Positions 22,625 to 35,320 of a DNA stretch of 64,000 nucleotides are shown here, piece after piece (position 1 is the stretch's first letter; every line of letters begins with the position of its first letter). Below the pieces are notes generated by a model that worked only from the letters and a program-made list of their open reading frames with translations, did not search any database and was not told where the DNA came from. The DNA is from Phymorhynchus buccinoides (Eukaryota; Mollusca; Gastropoda; Neogastropoda; Raphitomidae). The DNA is taken from positions 2,892,391 through 2,956,390 of the forward strand of contig CM065690.1 in NCBI GenBank assembly GCA_017654935.2. The letters run 5' to 3'. Made by a program: the position numbers and the translations under genes.

Positions 22625-22738
22625 TCATTCTCAGTTGATTCCACTCCATCACTGTTCTTTCAAAGAAGGAGTTGCTGTACTGAGCTGTGCTGCTTGGTGG
22701 AATTATAAAGCCTCTTGAATTTTGCAAGAACTTTCCTC
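22625..22738 (-). pseudogene. C-terminal fragment of a non-LTR reverse transcriptase
   Basis: Minus strand reads NSRGFIIPPSSTAQYSNSFF then ERTVMEWNQL. This matches the C-terminus of the copy at 5674-7474 (NSRGF...QYKNSFF-x-RTVVEWNQ), so it is another copy of the same family reduced to its last 40 or so codons. The sequence below it (22430-22624) is probably its 3' untranslated end, since it is GC-rich and unlike its surroundings. Confidence 0.8.
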
Positions 22739-22827
22739 CGAAAAAAGTAATACTTGCAATAAATTAATTTTAAAAAAGCAGAAAAAAAGAAACAGAAACG
22801 AGGCAGAAAGCAGAAACAGACCATTCA

Positions 22828-22862
22828 GATTCAGATTCACTTTATTATCCCATAACTGAGAC
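22828..22862 (-). mobile_element. Retroposon 3' tail, minus orientation
   Basis: Minus strand reads TGGGATAATAAAGTGAATC followed by TGAATCTG: an AATAAA-type signal directly followed by a short (GAATCT)n tail, as at the 3' ends of many non-LTR elements and SINEs. Body not delimited. Confidence 0.5.
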
Positions 22863-23157
22863 ATTGCAGCCAGGTGCATTTACGAAACACTACAATAAAC
22901 ACATTTCATGAACAACAAAGAATTGATATGAACTAATAACACTGCATTAGCGTAATAGCAACAACAAACAGACAAAATATGAACAAGCATATTCTGGTAA
23001 AAGCAAAACGCATTTTAAATACATTACAATATAGACATAATCATGCTGAAAACGTGTCATAGAAACAATATTAAAATGCAGCAATAATCGTACCCATACC
23101 TCTCTCCACAAAACCCAATTCAGGACAACGACCTTACACAGCAAGCAATCTTTTACT

Positions 23158-23556
23158 GAACAAAAGGGACTACAAATAGGATTGCACTAATACAATCCAA
23201 AGGAGATGGACAAGATGCCCACAAAAGGACTTACACATATAGTAGCACATAATACAATACAAAGTGCGGATGGGACCAAGATGCTCCACAAGGACTAACA
23301 CTAGTATTGCACATAATACAATCCAAAGGAGAGGACAAGATGCTCCACAAAATGACGATACACATAGATTGCCCATAATACAATCCAAAGGAGATTGGAC
23401 AAGCTGCTCACAAAGAATAGGACATACACATAGTATGACAATAATTACAATCACAAATGCGATGGACAAGGATGCACACAAAAGGACTACACATAGATTG
23501 CACATAATACACATTCCCCCCCCCAGGAGATGACAAGATGCTCCGCAAAACAAATT
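23158..23556. repeat. Minisatellite of about 64 bp, six units
   Basis: Unit built from CAAAAGGACTACACATAG, ATTGCACATAATACAATCC, AAAGGAGATGGACAAGATGC and TCCA. Units differ mainly by one-base indels, consistent with noisy consensus. A C run near 23516-23524 interrupts the last unit. The 137-codon minus frame across it is an artefact. Confidence 0.85.
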
Positions 23557-23599
23557 AGATCGGGTGGAGTACAGTAGAGTCAAAAGATGGATGGACCTT

Positions 23600-24500
23600 G
23601 GAAAATCGAACAGGTTTGCTCGTGGGTTCTGATTTTAAGTTTTACAGTTCCGGTATTGACGGCCTGACGGTACAGGTACGTTGTACCACCCTGGACGCAG
23701 ATCCTGCATAACACACTCCATGTTGCACAGCGCGCGGCTACGGTAAACTAGGCCTGGGACTCAATGAAAAGACGTGATGAACATGGCCACGGGAATGCTC
23801 GGTCGTATGGCATATTACAAGACTCGCACACGAAATAGGTCTAGTATTTATGCACATACACAAGACGCCCGATATGTTGTACGCACACTCATCTCCGACG
23901 CTCCGTGACAGACAGACACGTTGGGGTTGACATACACGGATGGACCGGTCGGGACACCCATCCTCCATCAAGAAAGGGTGCGCACACTACTATTGAAACC
24001 ACGGTTGTAGACATTGATTAAGGATGGCGGAAAGCCATTCACCCTCCCCAACGGCAGAAGCAAGGTCAACCTGTGCCAAAGGCCCGAAGTACACACTGGC
24101 ATCACCGCACGATTCGGGACGTATTCCAGACACCATCACTCAGACCAAGCCGGACAGTTTGTCAGGCGACTGTGGCTGAAAACTTCAGATGGTGTAGGGT
24201 GTTAAACCCAAATACACCACCAACCCACCACCCTAATAGCCCAATGAATGCGGGAACGGTTCCATCGCAGTTTGAAAGAAGCTCTCAGGCGCGCCTCCAC
24301 GGACCATTTTTCGGCGGAGAACTCGCCGCTGGTGTATGATCGCATCCGGACAACTGGAAAGAAGGACCTGGATTGAAGCACCCTTGTCTTCTCCTACGGC
24401 ACGAATGTCAATGTGCCGGGGGATTTCTCCCTGCCCCACGAGCAGAATAAAGTTTGACTCCACCAGTAAATGTGTGCAAGATACTTCAGAGACAATCGAA
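23600..24500. other. Unassigned moderately GC-rich stretch
   Basis: No repeat or gene recognised. Short open frames overlap on both strands, none with a motif. Confidence 0.3.
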
Positions 24501-24538
24501 AGCTTCTCCCTCCAACCCTGCCCATCATGGATCTATAG

Positions 24539-25137
24539 GGATATATTCAGGACTTGCAATTTGCTGACAAATTCTACGTAGCCATGAATTACACAAAGGA
24601 CCTTTATGAAGCCATATATGATGGACCTTTCCCGGGCGTAGCCGTGCAGAGAACATTTTGACATCATGAAAGAAGATGACAAAAGTATCGTGTTTCCAAC
24701 CCGCACCACTCCCAACTCCCAAACCGTTCTTGCAGTAACAAGGCCATCGACGCCCTCCAGCGTCTTGCGTCCAGCAACCAAACGGTGTTCCAGAATTGCT
24801 CAACGACTCCAAGTATTCCTGTCATGCTCAACGATCCTGCGTTCCTGACCATGCTCAACGTCCAGGTTCATGACGTGCTCATGTCCAGTGCTGTTCCGGC
24901 TCCAAAACGTTCCACGTGTTCCTGAACAATGGCACACTCACAACGCTCCGCAGAATGAGCGCATCTGTTCCCCGTGTGACCAGACGGCACACAAAAGACA
25001 CCGTCCAAAGGCTTCAGCAGAGGGCCAGAAAGAAGAGTACTTGTTGCGAGCTTCTGCACACCAGTAGGCATGTAAGGCCATACTGGGGCAGAAGCCCGTT
25101 AAGGAACAGAACAATTGACAGGACTAAAACGGTTTAA
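24539..25137 (+). other. Unidentified coding-like remnant
   Basis: A plus frame from 24539 is open for 40 codons (begins GYIQDLQFADKFYVAMNY) and the same strand is open again for about 75 codons up to 24925 with ordinary amino-acid composition, followed by 24916-25137 in another frame. Composition looks protein-like rather than random, and the base composition is higher in GC than flanking sequence. No family recognised. Confidence 0.3.
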
Positions 25138-25139
25138 AT

Positions 25140-28100
25140 CCATGCATACCTGTGGTTGATAGGTCTTTCGGATAGGACATTAATATTCATATTGACAAAA
25201 CCGACAGCAAAGACACTGATTACATTACTGATGATATGCCTTTCGTGGCTCATAGCCACTATGTAATTACTAATTTCGTATCGTTTTCCAGTACATTTAT
25301 AGGCATTGCTTACACTATCCTATTTAATTTCTTTTTCACATCATTGCGCCGTTCTAGGCGTAGTCCTCGTAGCATGCTATAATTGTGATATAACCGTGCG
25401 CATACGTTTAGTTTTAGTTTTGGGATTCAGTTTATTATTGATTCCATTCGGAAGTGTTGATGTTTTGCAGTTGGGATGACGTTGCTTCTACGGATGAGCT
25501 AATCAGTTAAAAGAGTTTATCTACCTATTCAGATGCCTTGTGGTTGCTCAATATAGTTAACATTTATTAGAAAGATGGAGGTTTTTCTTGTAATACTGCG
25601 ATTCTGTGTAAACAGCGGTTTGAGCTGACCGTTTATAAAAATTCACGGTGTTCATAAACATATATGGTGACAACCTTGTTAAAAAGAAAAGTTGCACATA
25701 CTGAGTTTAAATATGCTATTCCAGAAAGAGGCAAGCCCATGTCACAGCTACAATAGGATTACGAAAATAGTCTACGGTATACGACCACCTCACAATCGGG
25801 ACAGTTTGGCAAGCCAGAATAGTGGGTCGGGTACGAGGTTCTGCCGTCGATATCCAGGTAATCATTCTGACACCAGGATGTTTTGTTTAAAAACCCCGCA
25901 CCAGACAGTACCACCAAAACAAGGCTCACGAAGATAACTTACTAATCATAGTAACAAAGCCCTACCTAGGTTCAGCAAAAACACGTAAGAATAGAAATCA
26001 CTTCCCCCAATATTACCATAGGTTTTGTGTTCTAAACCAACAAAGATAATGCGAAGAGAAAACGGAAACTGAAGTTATGCCAGCCGTCTGCACATAACAC
26101 CTTCTTTTTCTTAGATGGTGAACTGCCCATGTCTAGGGTTGAACGGACCGAAAACTACCTAGAGCCAACCAACGGGACACGATGAAACACGAATTTCCTG
26201 TCCATTTACCTCAACACATTTGTTGAAGTAAAATAATTTATCCTAGCATCACCAAATAAAACACGAGCCAAAAATTAAGCAACCTCTGGAAATCCAACAA
26301 AACGCTTTTGATAACTCATAAAACGGAGTGAATCAAAGAATCACTTCAGTCTTTCTAAGTTACACTAAGGGCCGAGGCTGGGTAATGTACTGAATATACA
26401 AGAGTACCAAAATATCAAATATCAAGTAACCAGTTTTGTCTGCAAAAGATGGCTGAGCATTTTAACTCATTTCACTTCCTCTGAAAAAAGTTTGACTTTT
26501 GAAGCCCCAGAGAATAAAATTACGATGATGTGGCCATTGATTTCACAATGAGAATAAGTAAAGCAATCTCTTCTCTTCATTTTGCTACAGATTGTGCACT
26601 GAAGTTGCGCTATGTGCGTCACGAGAATGAACGATTAATCTTCCCCTAATCTAACGTAGCCTTTTGGCGCCATTTTACATGCGGCAAAAAGACAATAATA
26701 TACTTTATTGCGCCAAATAACCCCACTCCTTCTGTACAGTATGTTGAGCTACATCCACTGTTGGAGTCGGTTATCCCAGGTGGCTCTCTACAACACGTCC
26801 TTAAATGTGAGTCATTGAGACGTAGTCATGCCGGCTAGGTCTTACGGACCTGAATGCTACGTTTTGCAGCAGATACACTTGCGATGTAAGGGGACTGTTG
26901 ACGATATGAAAAAGCCTGTTTCACACAATGTTATGAGTGACTTCTGCGTTGCTGAGCTTCAAAAACGAGCATTGAGAGCTGACATAACTGCCCTTGCCTG
27001 AAACACAAAAACCCATTCTGCCACCTCTGTATATCTTTTTCCATGGTTGGTAGTCTGATGTGATGAGAGAGCAGCATGGACATGTAAATCAATACTTGAT
27101 TATGTACAAAGGGTACCCTAAGATTGGTGTGGGCGTAACCACAACGTCAATTTGGGTAAACAACGTGAAAGTATGATGCAGGTCGGTAAAGTCAATAGCA
27201 TACATGTACGATTTACAAAAATAATTTGACCAGTACAAACAGAAAAATAGTTCATCTTGTTTTGCAAAATGTTGGTTAAATTTTTGGTCATGTTTAGAGA
27301 ATAAAAAGTCGTTGATCACTTTGAGAGATCCTTCTCGTGGTAGTGGTCAAAATGAAGCCGCACGTTAGTGAAAAAACAACAACAGCAAAAAAACAACAGG
27401 ACAAAAGAAGAGAACAAACCACAAAGGCTTCTCCCAAACCATAAGTGTGGTATGACAAGTAACAATTAGTAATAGCACACTCAGAACTGGTGAGTTAGTC
27501 CCTTGTATTGTCTGGGAACTGGCCACATTGATGTGGCCGTTACAAGAAATCAAAATAATACGATTATGAAGAGTTGTGGAGACCGATATTTTCAGAAAAC
27601 TGCATGTACAAACTCCATGCACAATGATCGTAAAACATTTAGAGATTATAGACTCCACGTTATGTGCCTTCTGTGTCTTACGTTTCAGCTTGGACACAGA
27701 CATGAAGGCTTTTGCGATCGCTCGAAACTTTCCACCCCCACACTGTGACGAGGTATATAGGGTAAAAGGCTTAAGCTACTCTAGCGGGACGACTAATTAT
27801 AGGAAATTTGCCTTTAGCACCACTTCTTAGGGTATGGAAAGATGAGCACTTGCCCGCCACTTTAATCTAACTAAATTTATATTTGTGCCCGGGTTCAGGA
27901 CGTCCGCATGGGTCGTAAGAAAAAACAAGTGGTTGAAGCTCTAAATGGCAGACAGAGAGAAGTAGGGTTATACATGAAATTACAAGACTCCCACTCACAT
28001 CAGTCTGACCAAAGGGTTCAGAAATATTTGACACTTGTATTTTATTTACTAACAAAATCTGCATAAGATTATGCAACAAAAACAATAAAGCAGCTCAATG

Positions 28101-28300
28101 GCGCCAAAACAAAATATGAATAAAAAACAATGAAATCCGAAAGGATTAACAAGACTTTTGTCTTTCTATAAGGTTTGCCCCATGCCGGGAAGGGTTACTA
28201 ATAATCTTACAGTTGTTGTCCGTAAGGAAAGTTCAAATGTATTAGGCGCAAGTCAGGTAGACTTAGCTGTTTGAAAATGCTCTAGGGCTTGCTAGTTACA
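25140..28300. other. Long AT-rich stretch with nothing assigned
   Basis: All frames are broken at short intervals; the longest frames (27365-27703 minus, 27503-27830 plus) oppose each other and show no motifs. I see no microsatellite or clear inverted repeat in this 3.1 kb. Confidence 0.4.
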
Positions 28301-28303
28301 GGT

Positions 28304-28440
28304 CGAGAGTAGCTCCCAGTTCGTTCTCTATCAACGGCTTCGCGGTGATGGCACGGTTCAGCGACTCCAGGTGCCTCCTATCGCGGCGGATTCTGGGGGA
28401 GCGGGTCGTACTTGGCGGGCTGATCACCGTCTTGGGTGCT
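28304..28440 (-). other. Short coding-like fragment
   Basis: Minus strand reads TVISPPSTTRSPRIRRDRR then continues with a charged stretch ending GATLDL and a stop at about 28304. Protein-like composition (Arg/Pro then acidic) suggests the C-terminal end of a lost ORF, possibly of an LTR-type element. Not recognised. Confidence 0.25.
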
Positions 28441-28736
28441 TGGTCGGACTAGTCCGTCCGGTTATGATCGTCCTGCCCACGATGCCCTGCTGATAATCAC
28501 AGGAGAAGGTGGATGTAGATCTCTATGGCGTAGAGACAAGGGGCTTTCAGTCGGCAGGGAATTAGTGAATCCCAAACCGGCTAGAAGGCTTCCCTTGTAC
28601 AATAGCACTACATGTAGGTAATAAATAAACTGAATTTCAGTTAAAAAACTGAGATCAGTAAAACATAAAAGGGGATCAAGACAACATCATTCTCCATCCA
28701 ACACCTGGAAAGGAAGGGGTAGTCCGATATCAGAGC

Positions 28737-28810
28737 AAGATTGCGGCCCATAGGTTTCCTACTAAAAATAGTGCAAGATTGCGGCCCATAGGTTTCCTAC
28801 TAAAAATAGA
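28737..28810. repeat. Tandem duplication of 38 bp
   Basis: GCAAGATTGCGGCCCATAGG followed by TTTCCTACTAAAAATAG occurs twice in direct succession and identical. Confidence 0.95.
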
Positions 28811-29329
28811 CAAAAGGGTTAGTAGGCATAAACTCCGGTTCTGGTACCAAAAGTAGTTCAAGTCAAAAACACACACACACAAATAATCAGTGCACATAAA
28901 TAGAATAGAATGTTTACCACTTCTTTTCTATAACATATCAATCTACTCCTTATTCATCATTGAACAAAGGATCTAGATCAAAACTAGAGTCAAACAAACA
29001 AGATCTCAATCACCTGCCATCAATAATCCTTACTAGTGGGCTTATTATGACTGGCTGAGAGTGTTGCTCTAGCTACGTTTCAGCAACTTGTGTGACAACT
29101 TTTTCTCACCACACCAATTATAGCCTTCACTTTCAAACAAAGAAAGCCTGCTATTGGTTTATTACAGTCCACACGTCACAAGATGCTGTTCTAAAAGTAC
29201 CGAACAATCACGCGCCTATTACATCATTATCACATGCCGGACATTCCTAACCTTGTGATTCAAAAGAAAAAACCGTGTTCAAAGGGAGATAACCTCGGTT
29301 GTCACTTTCTTGTGATGTGACGGTAGAAA

Positions 29330-29514
29330 GGGGGGGGGGGGGTTGCAAGGGAGGAATTTTTCTTAAACGCTCGGTAGGTGTTGCATGCCGACCTGGGAGA
29401 AAAAGAGATAACGCCTCCCGGGGCGTTCGGTTGAAGCAGGCCCGAGCAATTAACGTGGCAGGGCTGGACAGAGAAATGAAAAGGGATGGAGGGGGGGGGG
29501 GAGGGGGGGGGGGG
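29330..29514. repeat. Two G-runs around a GC-rich block
   Basis: G runs at 29330-29342 and 29488-29514 flank a segment with open frames on both strands. G-quadruplex potential on plus. No gene supported. Confidence 0.7.
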
Positions 29515-29559
29515 TGTAGATAAGAAATAAAGAAAGTGGGTCGCGCGGGACACCTAGTC

Positions 29560-30540
29560 ACACACACTATCCACCAAACACACAAGAACAATCCCTGATT
29601 GTCACATAAGTGTGATGGTGCATGGGAAAAACCGACATAATCGTCAGAATAATTGGAACAAAAGTTAAAGGTATTCAACAACTCCCCAAAATAAAAATAA
29701 ATCTATTTTAGGCATATTTATGTAGTATTCGTTTATGTACTCTACAGTAGCCACAACTTGAAAGACAAATTGAATGATTTGTTTGATTTTGATTGTTTTT
29801 TAATCAATGAGTCAATAAGAAACAAAAGGCAAAAATTCTGTTCTTCTATGTCCGATTTCTGCAAATGAATATCGGATGTGAAACTTCAAATAGCTTAAAA
29901 TCACAAACTAGCCAAGATAATTTATTTGTTTCCTGGTATTGACTATAATCTTTGTTATCTTGTAAAAATACAAAAATCTCCAATTATGGCCACAATTCAA
30001 TTATGATTGGTTTTCCCTGCGCTGTCACAATTGATTGCTTAAAATCTGGCGAAAGGTCATGGTGAAAACAAAAAATTAGATAATCAATAACACCACTCTG
30101 TATAGCTGGTTACATGCAACAAATCTGAAACTCTCGCGGACCTGATAGGCTATTCGTCCGAGTGGAGTTACACGGATTTTAGCAGTAGGTTTCTTACTAG
30201 AAGGAACCACTCATACCTCCACCTCCTCTGCGCGCACGCTATTCCTTCCCACTCCCTCTTTCCCACGAGCACACCCTCCACCGCCCTATTCGCATTTGCC
30301 GTGTCACTCTCTACGGCCTTCGCTATTACCCATTATAGGATCAGTTTCTACTTCTGTGGATGGGGCCTTGGATTCGAATGCCATGTAGGTTTACAAAATG
30401 GCCTAAGACATTCGCACATGGCTGTTAAGAAGCATAGGCAGAGTCAAACAACACTGAAACCGATGGTTGTCCATCAATGGATGCCTGGTTGTTTGTTGCT
30501 GGTTGGTGTTTAGTGCAAAAAACAAAAATGATTCCCTGTA
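29560..30540. other. AT-rich spacer
   Basis: No gene or repeat recognised. Confidence 0.35.
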
Positions 30541-30605
30541 CATAGATGCATTGGCTACTTAAAGAATCTTGATCGTGATCTTGATATAAGGCTAAATAGA
30601 TAAGG

Positions 30606-30765
30606 AGCTTCGATCTTGCGAACCACATCTCCGTTCACGGAAGCAATGTTGGCGGTAACAAAACGGACGTCGCACCGTGGACACGGTGGTGCACTGGTCC
30701 AAACGGACAACGGACTTGCATTTTGGGGGACAGTTAAACTTATCTTCATCCCAGCAGAGCAATAG
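30606..30765 (-). other. Possible exon-like open stretch
   Basis: Within a 117-codon minus frame (30908-30555), about 50 codons carry MKISLTVPQNASPLSVW and then PPCPRCDVRFVTANIASVNG, with a C-x2-C pair. Composition is protein-like. No domain identified and flanks show no compelling splice sites. Confidence 0.25.
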
Positions 30766-31255
30766 TAGATGACAGAAAGAAAAGGAAAAGGCGAGTCAAA
30801 GAGAAAATGAACAGATTGTGAGGTGAAGTTGCTGGGCAATGGACTTTCACAAAGGCCGGATAAAATTGTATGAGAGTCGTTGGGTGAGCCGAGCATGAAT
30901 GTGTGCATACATGTGTGCTTGTGGTGTTTGAGTTTTGTGGGTTGTGATTTGCACGCATGTGTGTGTGTGTGTGTCTGGTTAGTGTGCGTGTCTGACTGTG
31001 TATGTCTGCGTGCATAAGGTTTTGTGTGGTGTGGACGTGGGGGGGGTTGGTGTATGTGATCAGTCCATGGGCTCGGATTGCTGTGGCTACCGATGGGGTA
31101 TGACGAGTGCTTCGATAAATTGTGGGTGTTTATGGGTGTGCGTGTGCGTGGGTGTGTGTGTGTTGGTTAAGAGAGAGAGAGCGAGTTGCTTTGTCTTGCG
31201 CGGTGTCGGTTGGGTCAACTCTTGATGCTGTTTTGTTGTATGTGATGAATCCATG

Positions 31256-31322
31256 TGTAAAGCGCTTTGGGATCATCTGAGGTCAAAGCGCATATTAAAA
31301 ATGTTAACAATTATTATTATTA
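31256..31322 (+). mobile_element. 3' tail of a SINE/LINE-type retroposon
   Basis: GTAAAGCGCTTTGGGATC, then CAAAGCGCATATTAAAAATG, then (ATT)n. AAAGCGCTTTG and GCGCATATTAAA around a loop followed by ATT repeats is a widely shared 3' end in invertebrate and fish retroposons. The body upstream (30950-31250) is GT-rich and not resolvable. Confidence 0.6.
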
Positions 31323-31330
31323 TATGATTA

Positions 31331-31550
31331 TTCTCAAATGGATTGTTCTCAACATGTCGCGGCATGTGGCTCGAAACGACATGCAGTACCATCAAATTTT
31401 ATCTTTCGTGTATTCGACACTAAATGAACCCTAAGCCATACCCTATACCTACTTCCGACCCTTACATATCCTAACCCAAACGGAAACCGTCAAATACACA
31501 AAAACTAATCGCGCATGCGCAGACATGTTGAGAACAAACCATTTGAGAAC
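31331..31550. mobile_element. Fold-back MITE-like element, about 220 bp
   Basis: Left arm TTCTCAAATGGATTGTTCTC AACATGTC (from 31331) is repeated inverted at the right end (GACATGTTGAGAAC, AAACCATTTGAGAA, to 31550). Complementarity resumes further in (TTATCTTTCGTGTATTCGAC against the complement of CCGTCAAATACACAAAAAC). No coding capacity. It lies nine bases after the (ATT)n tail. A target-site duplication was not evident. Confidence 0.8.
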
Positions 31551-31559
31551 GCCACACCG

Positions 31560-33215
31560 TATCCCAGGGGTGGAGGTGGGTGGTGATAATATCAAATGAT
31601 GTCGAGGATGTGTGCAAGACAAAATATCTATGATTGCAAACTCTGAGTTCATATATATTGCATGTTGGCCACTGCAACTAGGGTTTGGCAACGTACGTGA
31701 GTTGTGCAGAAATACCTGAAGAGTGCACAAAATTTTCTTGGTTTCCATAACTTTTGTGAAGGCACGATTTCATTTGTGTGCCATACTATTCATCACTGTT
31801 TTTTCCATTCAAAAAGCTTTCTTAGCATTGCAGGTGTACCTAACGGTACACTTGTATTGATTCCTCCGGCGGAGTGATATGTCTAAGAAGGGGACAGGAG
31901 GAAAGAAAAGACTATGAAGGAGACACGAATGATACGAGCTAATCAATAAAGCATATGAACTCCTAAATTCAAACATTCAAAAGTCACATTCAAGTCAGCG
32001 GATCTTTTGTGAAATGTACAAACGGAGGAGAAGACAGCAATTGGAGGTAACAGTATTCCTTTCTTTTTTTTTCTACTGCTACAGACATGGATATAAACTA
32101 TTGATAGAATGGGATGGGAATCTATATGACCAGCGGGGAGACTACTTTGACATAGCTGAATTAATGAAGACATTAGTGGTGTTCTGTTCACCGTTTCGGA
32201 AATGGTTGGAAACCTCTCATTGTCATTCGATCATGCACAGCACTTCCGCACATCCAGTTAACTGTTTTCTTCCACATTCGGCCTGGTCCGACCAGTTGAT
32301 AGTGATAATACTTGCCTCTGAAGTTCTTCATCAGCATACAATTTGAATCTTAAATTTTTCAACATCGGCGGGTTCAGTGGCCGGTAAACTGTGAATATCG
32401 TAGATGTATACTGTTTCAACTCACCAGTACTCGCTGAAGAGATGACTAGCATCTACTCACACAATTAGAACAGGAGCACAGCCTCTGTGTTGTTTCCACT
32501 CGGTTATTGACCGTGACACAGTGGTGGCCATCGGAAAGTCACGAGCTGCTGCTGCTGTGTTGGTGGCTGTGGCCTTTTGTCAACTGCCACGCTATCTTAC
32601 GGATGACCTGTCGGAGATTTTCTGGGTTTGATGCTGCGCTAACATTGGTATCGCAGTCATTACAGGTGGTTATATAACATTTTCCCATGGATAGAATTCT
32701 CTTCATTCTTCGCTTGTACCTTTCTCTTCGCATGTCATCAGCAAACAGCGTTCTCACTGGATTGGTCGGGTCTGTCAGAAAGGCAAGCGTTCTCTCTTGT
32801 GCAGCAAGGCACCCAGGATCCAGAGAAGGAAACGTGTTCTTCTTTTTTTTTGGGGGGGAACCGGGGGCGCATCCCCCCCCTTGGTTGGTGGCCAGTTTTG
32901 TCATTTTTACATTTTGACGACACCGAATTCTTTACATTTTCACGTGGACCAGTATACTTATTGTTGACAAAGAGTGACCCGCACTTCAGCATGGGACTTA
33001 CATTCATCATCAAAGCAGTGTGCAATTATCACCTGTACGCTAAACAGTGGCATAAACTCATTTACCTGTACAGCTGAAGGGGCCAAGTTCAGAGCAGAGT
33101 TTTAAAAAGATAGCTTCAAATACGGGGGACTGGTTGTACAGAAGGACAGGCTGGCAGATCACAGACAGACCCTCACAAGGAAAAGTAAAAGTAAATAATG
33201 CGGCGTTTTTAGCAA
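31560..33215. other. Spacer with nothing assigned
   Basis: Short opposing frames only. A T-run/G-run pair at 32843-32868 and CAGCAGCAGC-type triplets near 32545 are the only simple repeats. Confidence 0.35.
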
Positions 33216-33218
33216 GTC

Positions 33219-33314
33219 GAGGTGTGTGTGTGCTCAGTGCGTGGGTGTGTGGTGTGTGTGTGTGTGGTGGAGTGGGTGTGTGTGTGTGTTGGTGTGTGTG
33301 TGTGTGTGTGGTGT

Positions 33315-33361
<47 letters not shown>

Positions 33362-33644
33362 TAGTGGTGTGTGAGTAGTGTGGTGTTTGTTGTGTGTTTG
33401 CGTGTGGGTGAATCGTGTGTCGTGTGAGTGTCGATATGTGTGTGTGTGGTGTGTGTGTGGTGTGTGTGTGTGGTGTGGGTGTGTGTGTGTGTCTGTGGGT
33501 AGTGTGTGTGTGTGTGTGTGTGTGTGGGTGTGTGTGTGGTGTTGTGTGTGTGGTGGTGTGCTGTGTGTGTTTGTTGTGTGTGTGTGTGTGTGTGGTGTGT
33601 GTGTGTGTGGTGGTGTTAGCTTTGGTGGTGTGTGTGTGTGTGTG

Positions 33645-33680
<36 letters not shown>

Positions 33681-34376
33681 TGGTTGTGTGTGTGTGTGCT
33701 GTGCTGTGTGTGTGTGTGTGGTGGTAGTGGTGGTGTGCGTGTGTGTGGTGTGTGTGTGTGGATGTGTGGTGTTGTGTGTGGTGTGTGTCGGTGTGTGGTG
33801 TGTGTGGTGTTGTGTGATGTGTGTGGTGTGGTGGTGTGTGTGGGTGTGGGGTGTGTGTGTGATGTGCGTGGTGTGTGTAGTGATTTGTGTGTGCTTGGTG
33901 TGTGTGTGTGGGTGTGTGTGTGTGTGTGTGTGTGTGTCGTGTGTGCGTTGTTGTGTGTAGTGTGTGGTGTGTGTGTGTGTGTGTGTGTGTGTGTGACTGT
34001 GTGTGTGTGGGTTGTGTGTGTGTGTGTGTTGTGTGGTTTGTGTGTTTGTGTGTGTGTGTGTGGTGTGTGTGTGAGTGTGTGGGTGTGTGGTGTATGAGTG
34101 TGTGGTGTGTGGTGTGTGTGTGTGTGGTGTGTGTGTGTGTGCTTTGTGTGTGTGTGTGTGGTAGATGGTGATGTGTGTGTGTGTGTGTGGGTGTGTGTGT
34201 GTGTGTGTGGTGTGTGTGTGTGTGTGTGTGTGGTGTGTGGTGGTGTAGCTGTGTGTGTGTGTGGTGGTGTGTGTGTGTGTGTGTGTGTGGTGTGTGTGTG
34301 GGGTTGTCGTGTCGTGTGTGTCGTGTGTGATGTGTGTGTTGGTGTGTGTTGTGTGTGTGTGTGTTGTGGTGTTGTG

Positions 34377-34407
<31 letters not shown>

Positions 34408-34493
34408 ATGTGTGGTGTGGTGTGTGGTCGTGTGTGTGTGTGATGTGGGTGTGGTGTGTGTTTGGAGGTGGGGTGGGGTGAGGGGTTTTGATG
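33219..34493. repeat. Interrupted (GT)n block, 1.3 kb
   Basis: Nearly pure GT on plus with frequent GGT, TGTT and GTG slips. It creates a 432-codon minus frame (Thr/His) and plus frames (Cys/Val), all artefacts. The density of one-base slips suggests either an old degenerate array or uncorrected long-read error; pure GT arrays occur right of the 48.5-kb gap. Confidence 0.97.
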
Positions 34494-34499
34494 GGGGAG

Positions 34500-35320
34500 G
34501 GTACCAATTGGATAAGGGCCTCAAGTATATAGATCTATTCTCGGTTTACATTGGGCCTGACAGTTGTTTACTTAATCAACAACATAGATGGATATGGTTA
34601 CAATTTGCGAGTGGCAATGGTTATGTTAGGTTACTATCTCTGGCAAAAATATGGCAATCCTGTGTAAAACAGCCTAAACGTAAATTAAAATCAACCATAT
34701 CACAAAACGCTCAAATGCAGTGAAAAAGTAGCCCGATGTTCTGCATTCATCATGCATAGTTTCAGTCACCATGATGAATCGGATCACAGAAAATAATACT
34801 AGAGTCAATCCATTCACTACGGTCATTGTTAGCTTGTTGTCTTCATTCACCTTGACAAGTGATTTTTTTTAGCCGAAAATTTTAATTTTACTTAATTTAT
34901 TTGTTCATCATTCATCTCTCCGTTAATGTGTGTAAGCGTTTGCGTTTTGGTGTTTTTGGTTTTTAGTTCAATTACACAGAACAAATGGAATAAAAATCGA
35001 AATATTTACGGCTTTTAAGTGTGGTCGTTGAGGTAGTTTGCCTTTTATGAATGCACAATTTCTGAGCAGAGTTTGAGTAAACATAAAAGCTTTGCGACAT
35101 CCAAATCACCCACTTCCAACAGCATTGACAGTGATAAGTTTGATAATTTTGTTGTTGTTGTTAACAGACTTCTCCGAATTGGGCTCTGTCTAGAAAGGGC
35201 AGTCTGTTGACAAACTGAGTAAAAAAGGGGTAGAATAGATGATGAGATGTTTTGAGACTAAAGGCATGCGCCACACAAATAATCATATAGCTAAATGTAT
35301 TATATAGGCGTTATAAGCCA
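34500..35320. other. AT-rich spacer
   Basis: No gene. A modest hairpin (GTTAACAGACT at 35160 against AGTCTGTTGAC at 35200) is present. Confidence 0.35.

Noticed and set aside
33209..34524. 432- and 302-codon minus frames and several plus frames
   Set aside because: Translations of a GT/CA microsatellite, His/Thr or Cys/Val only.
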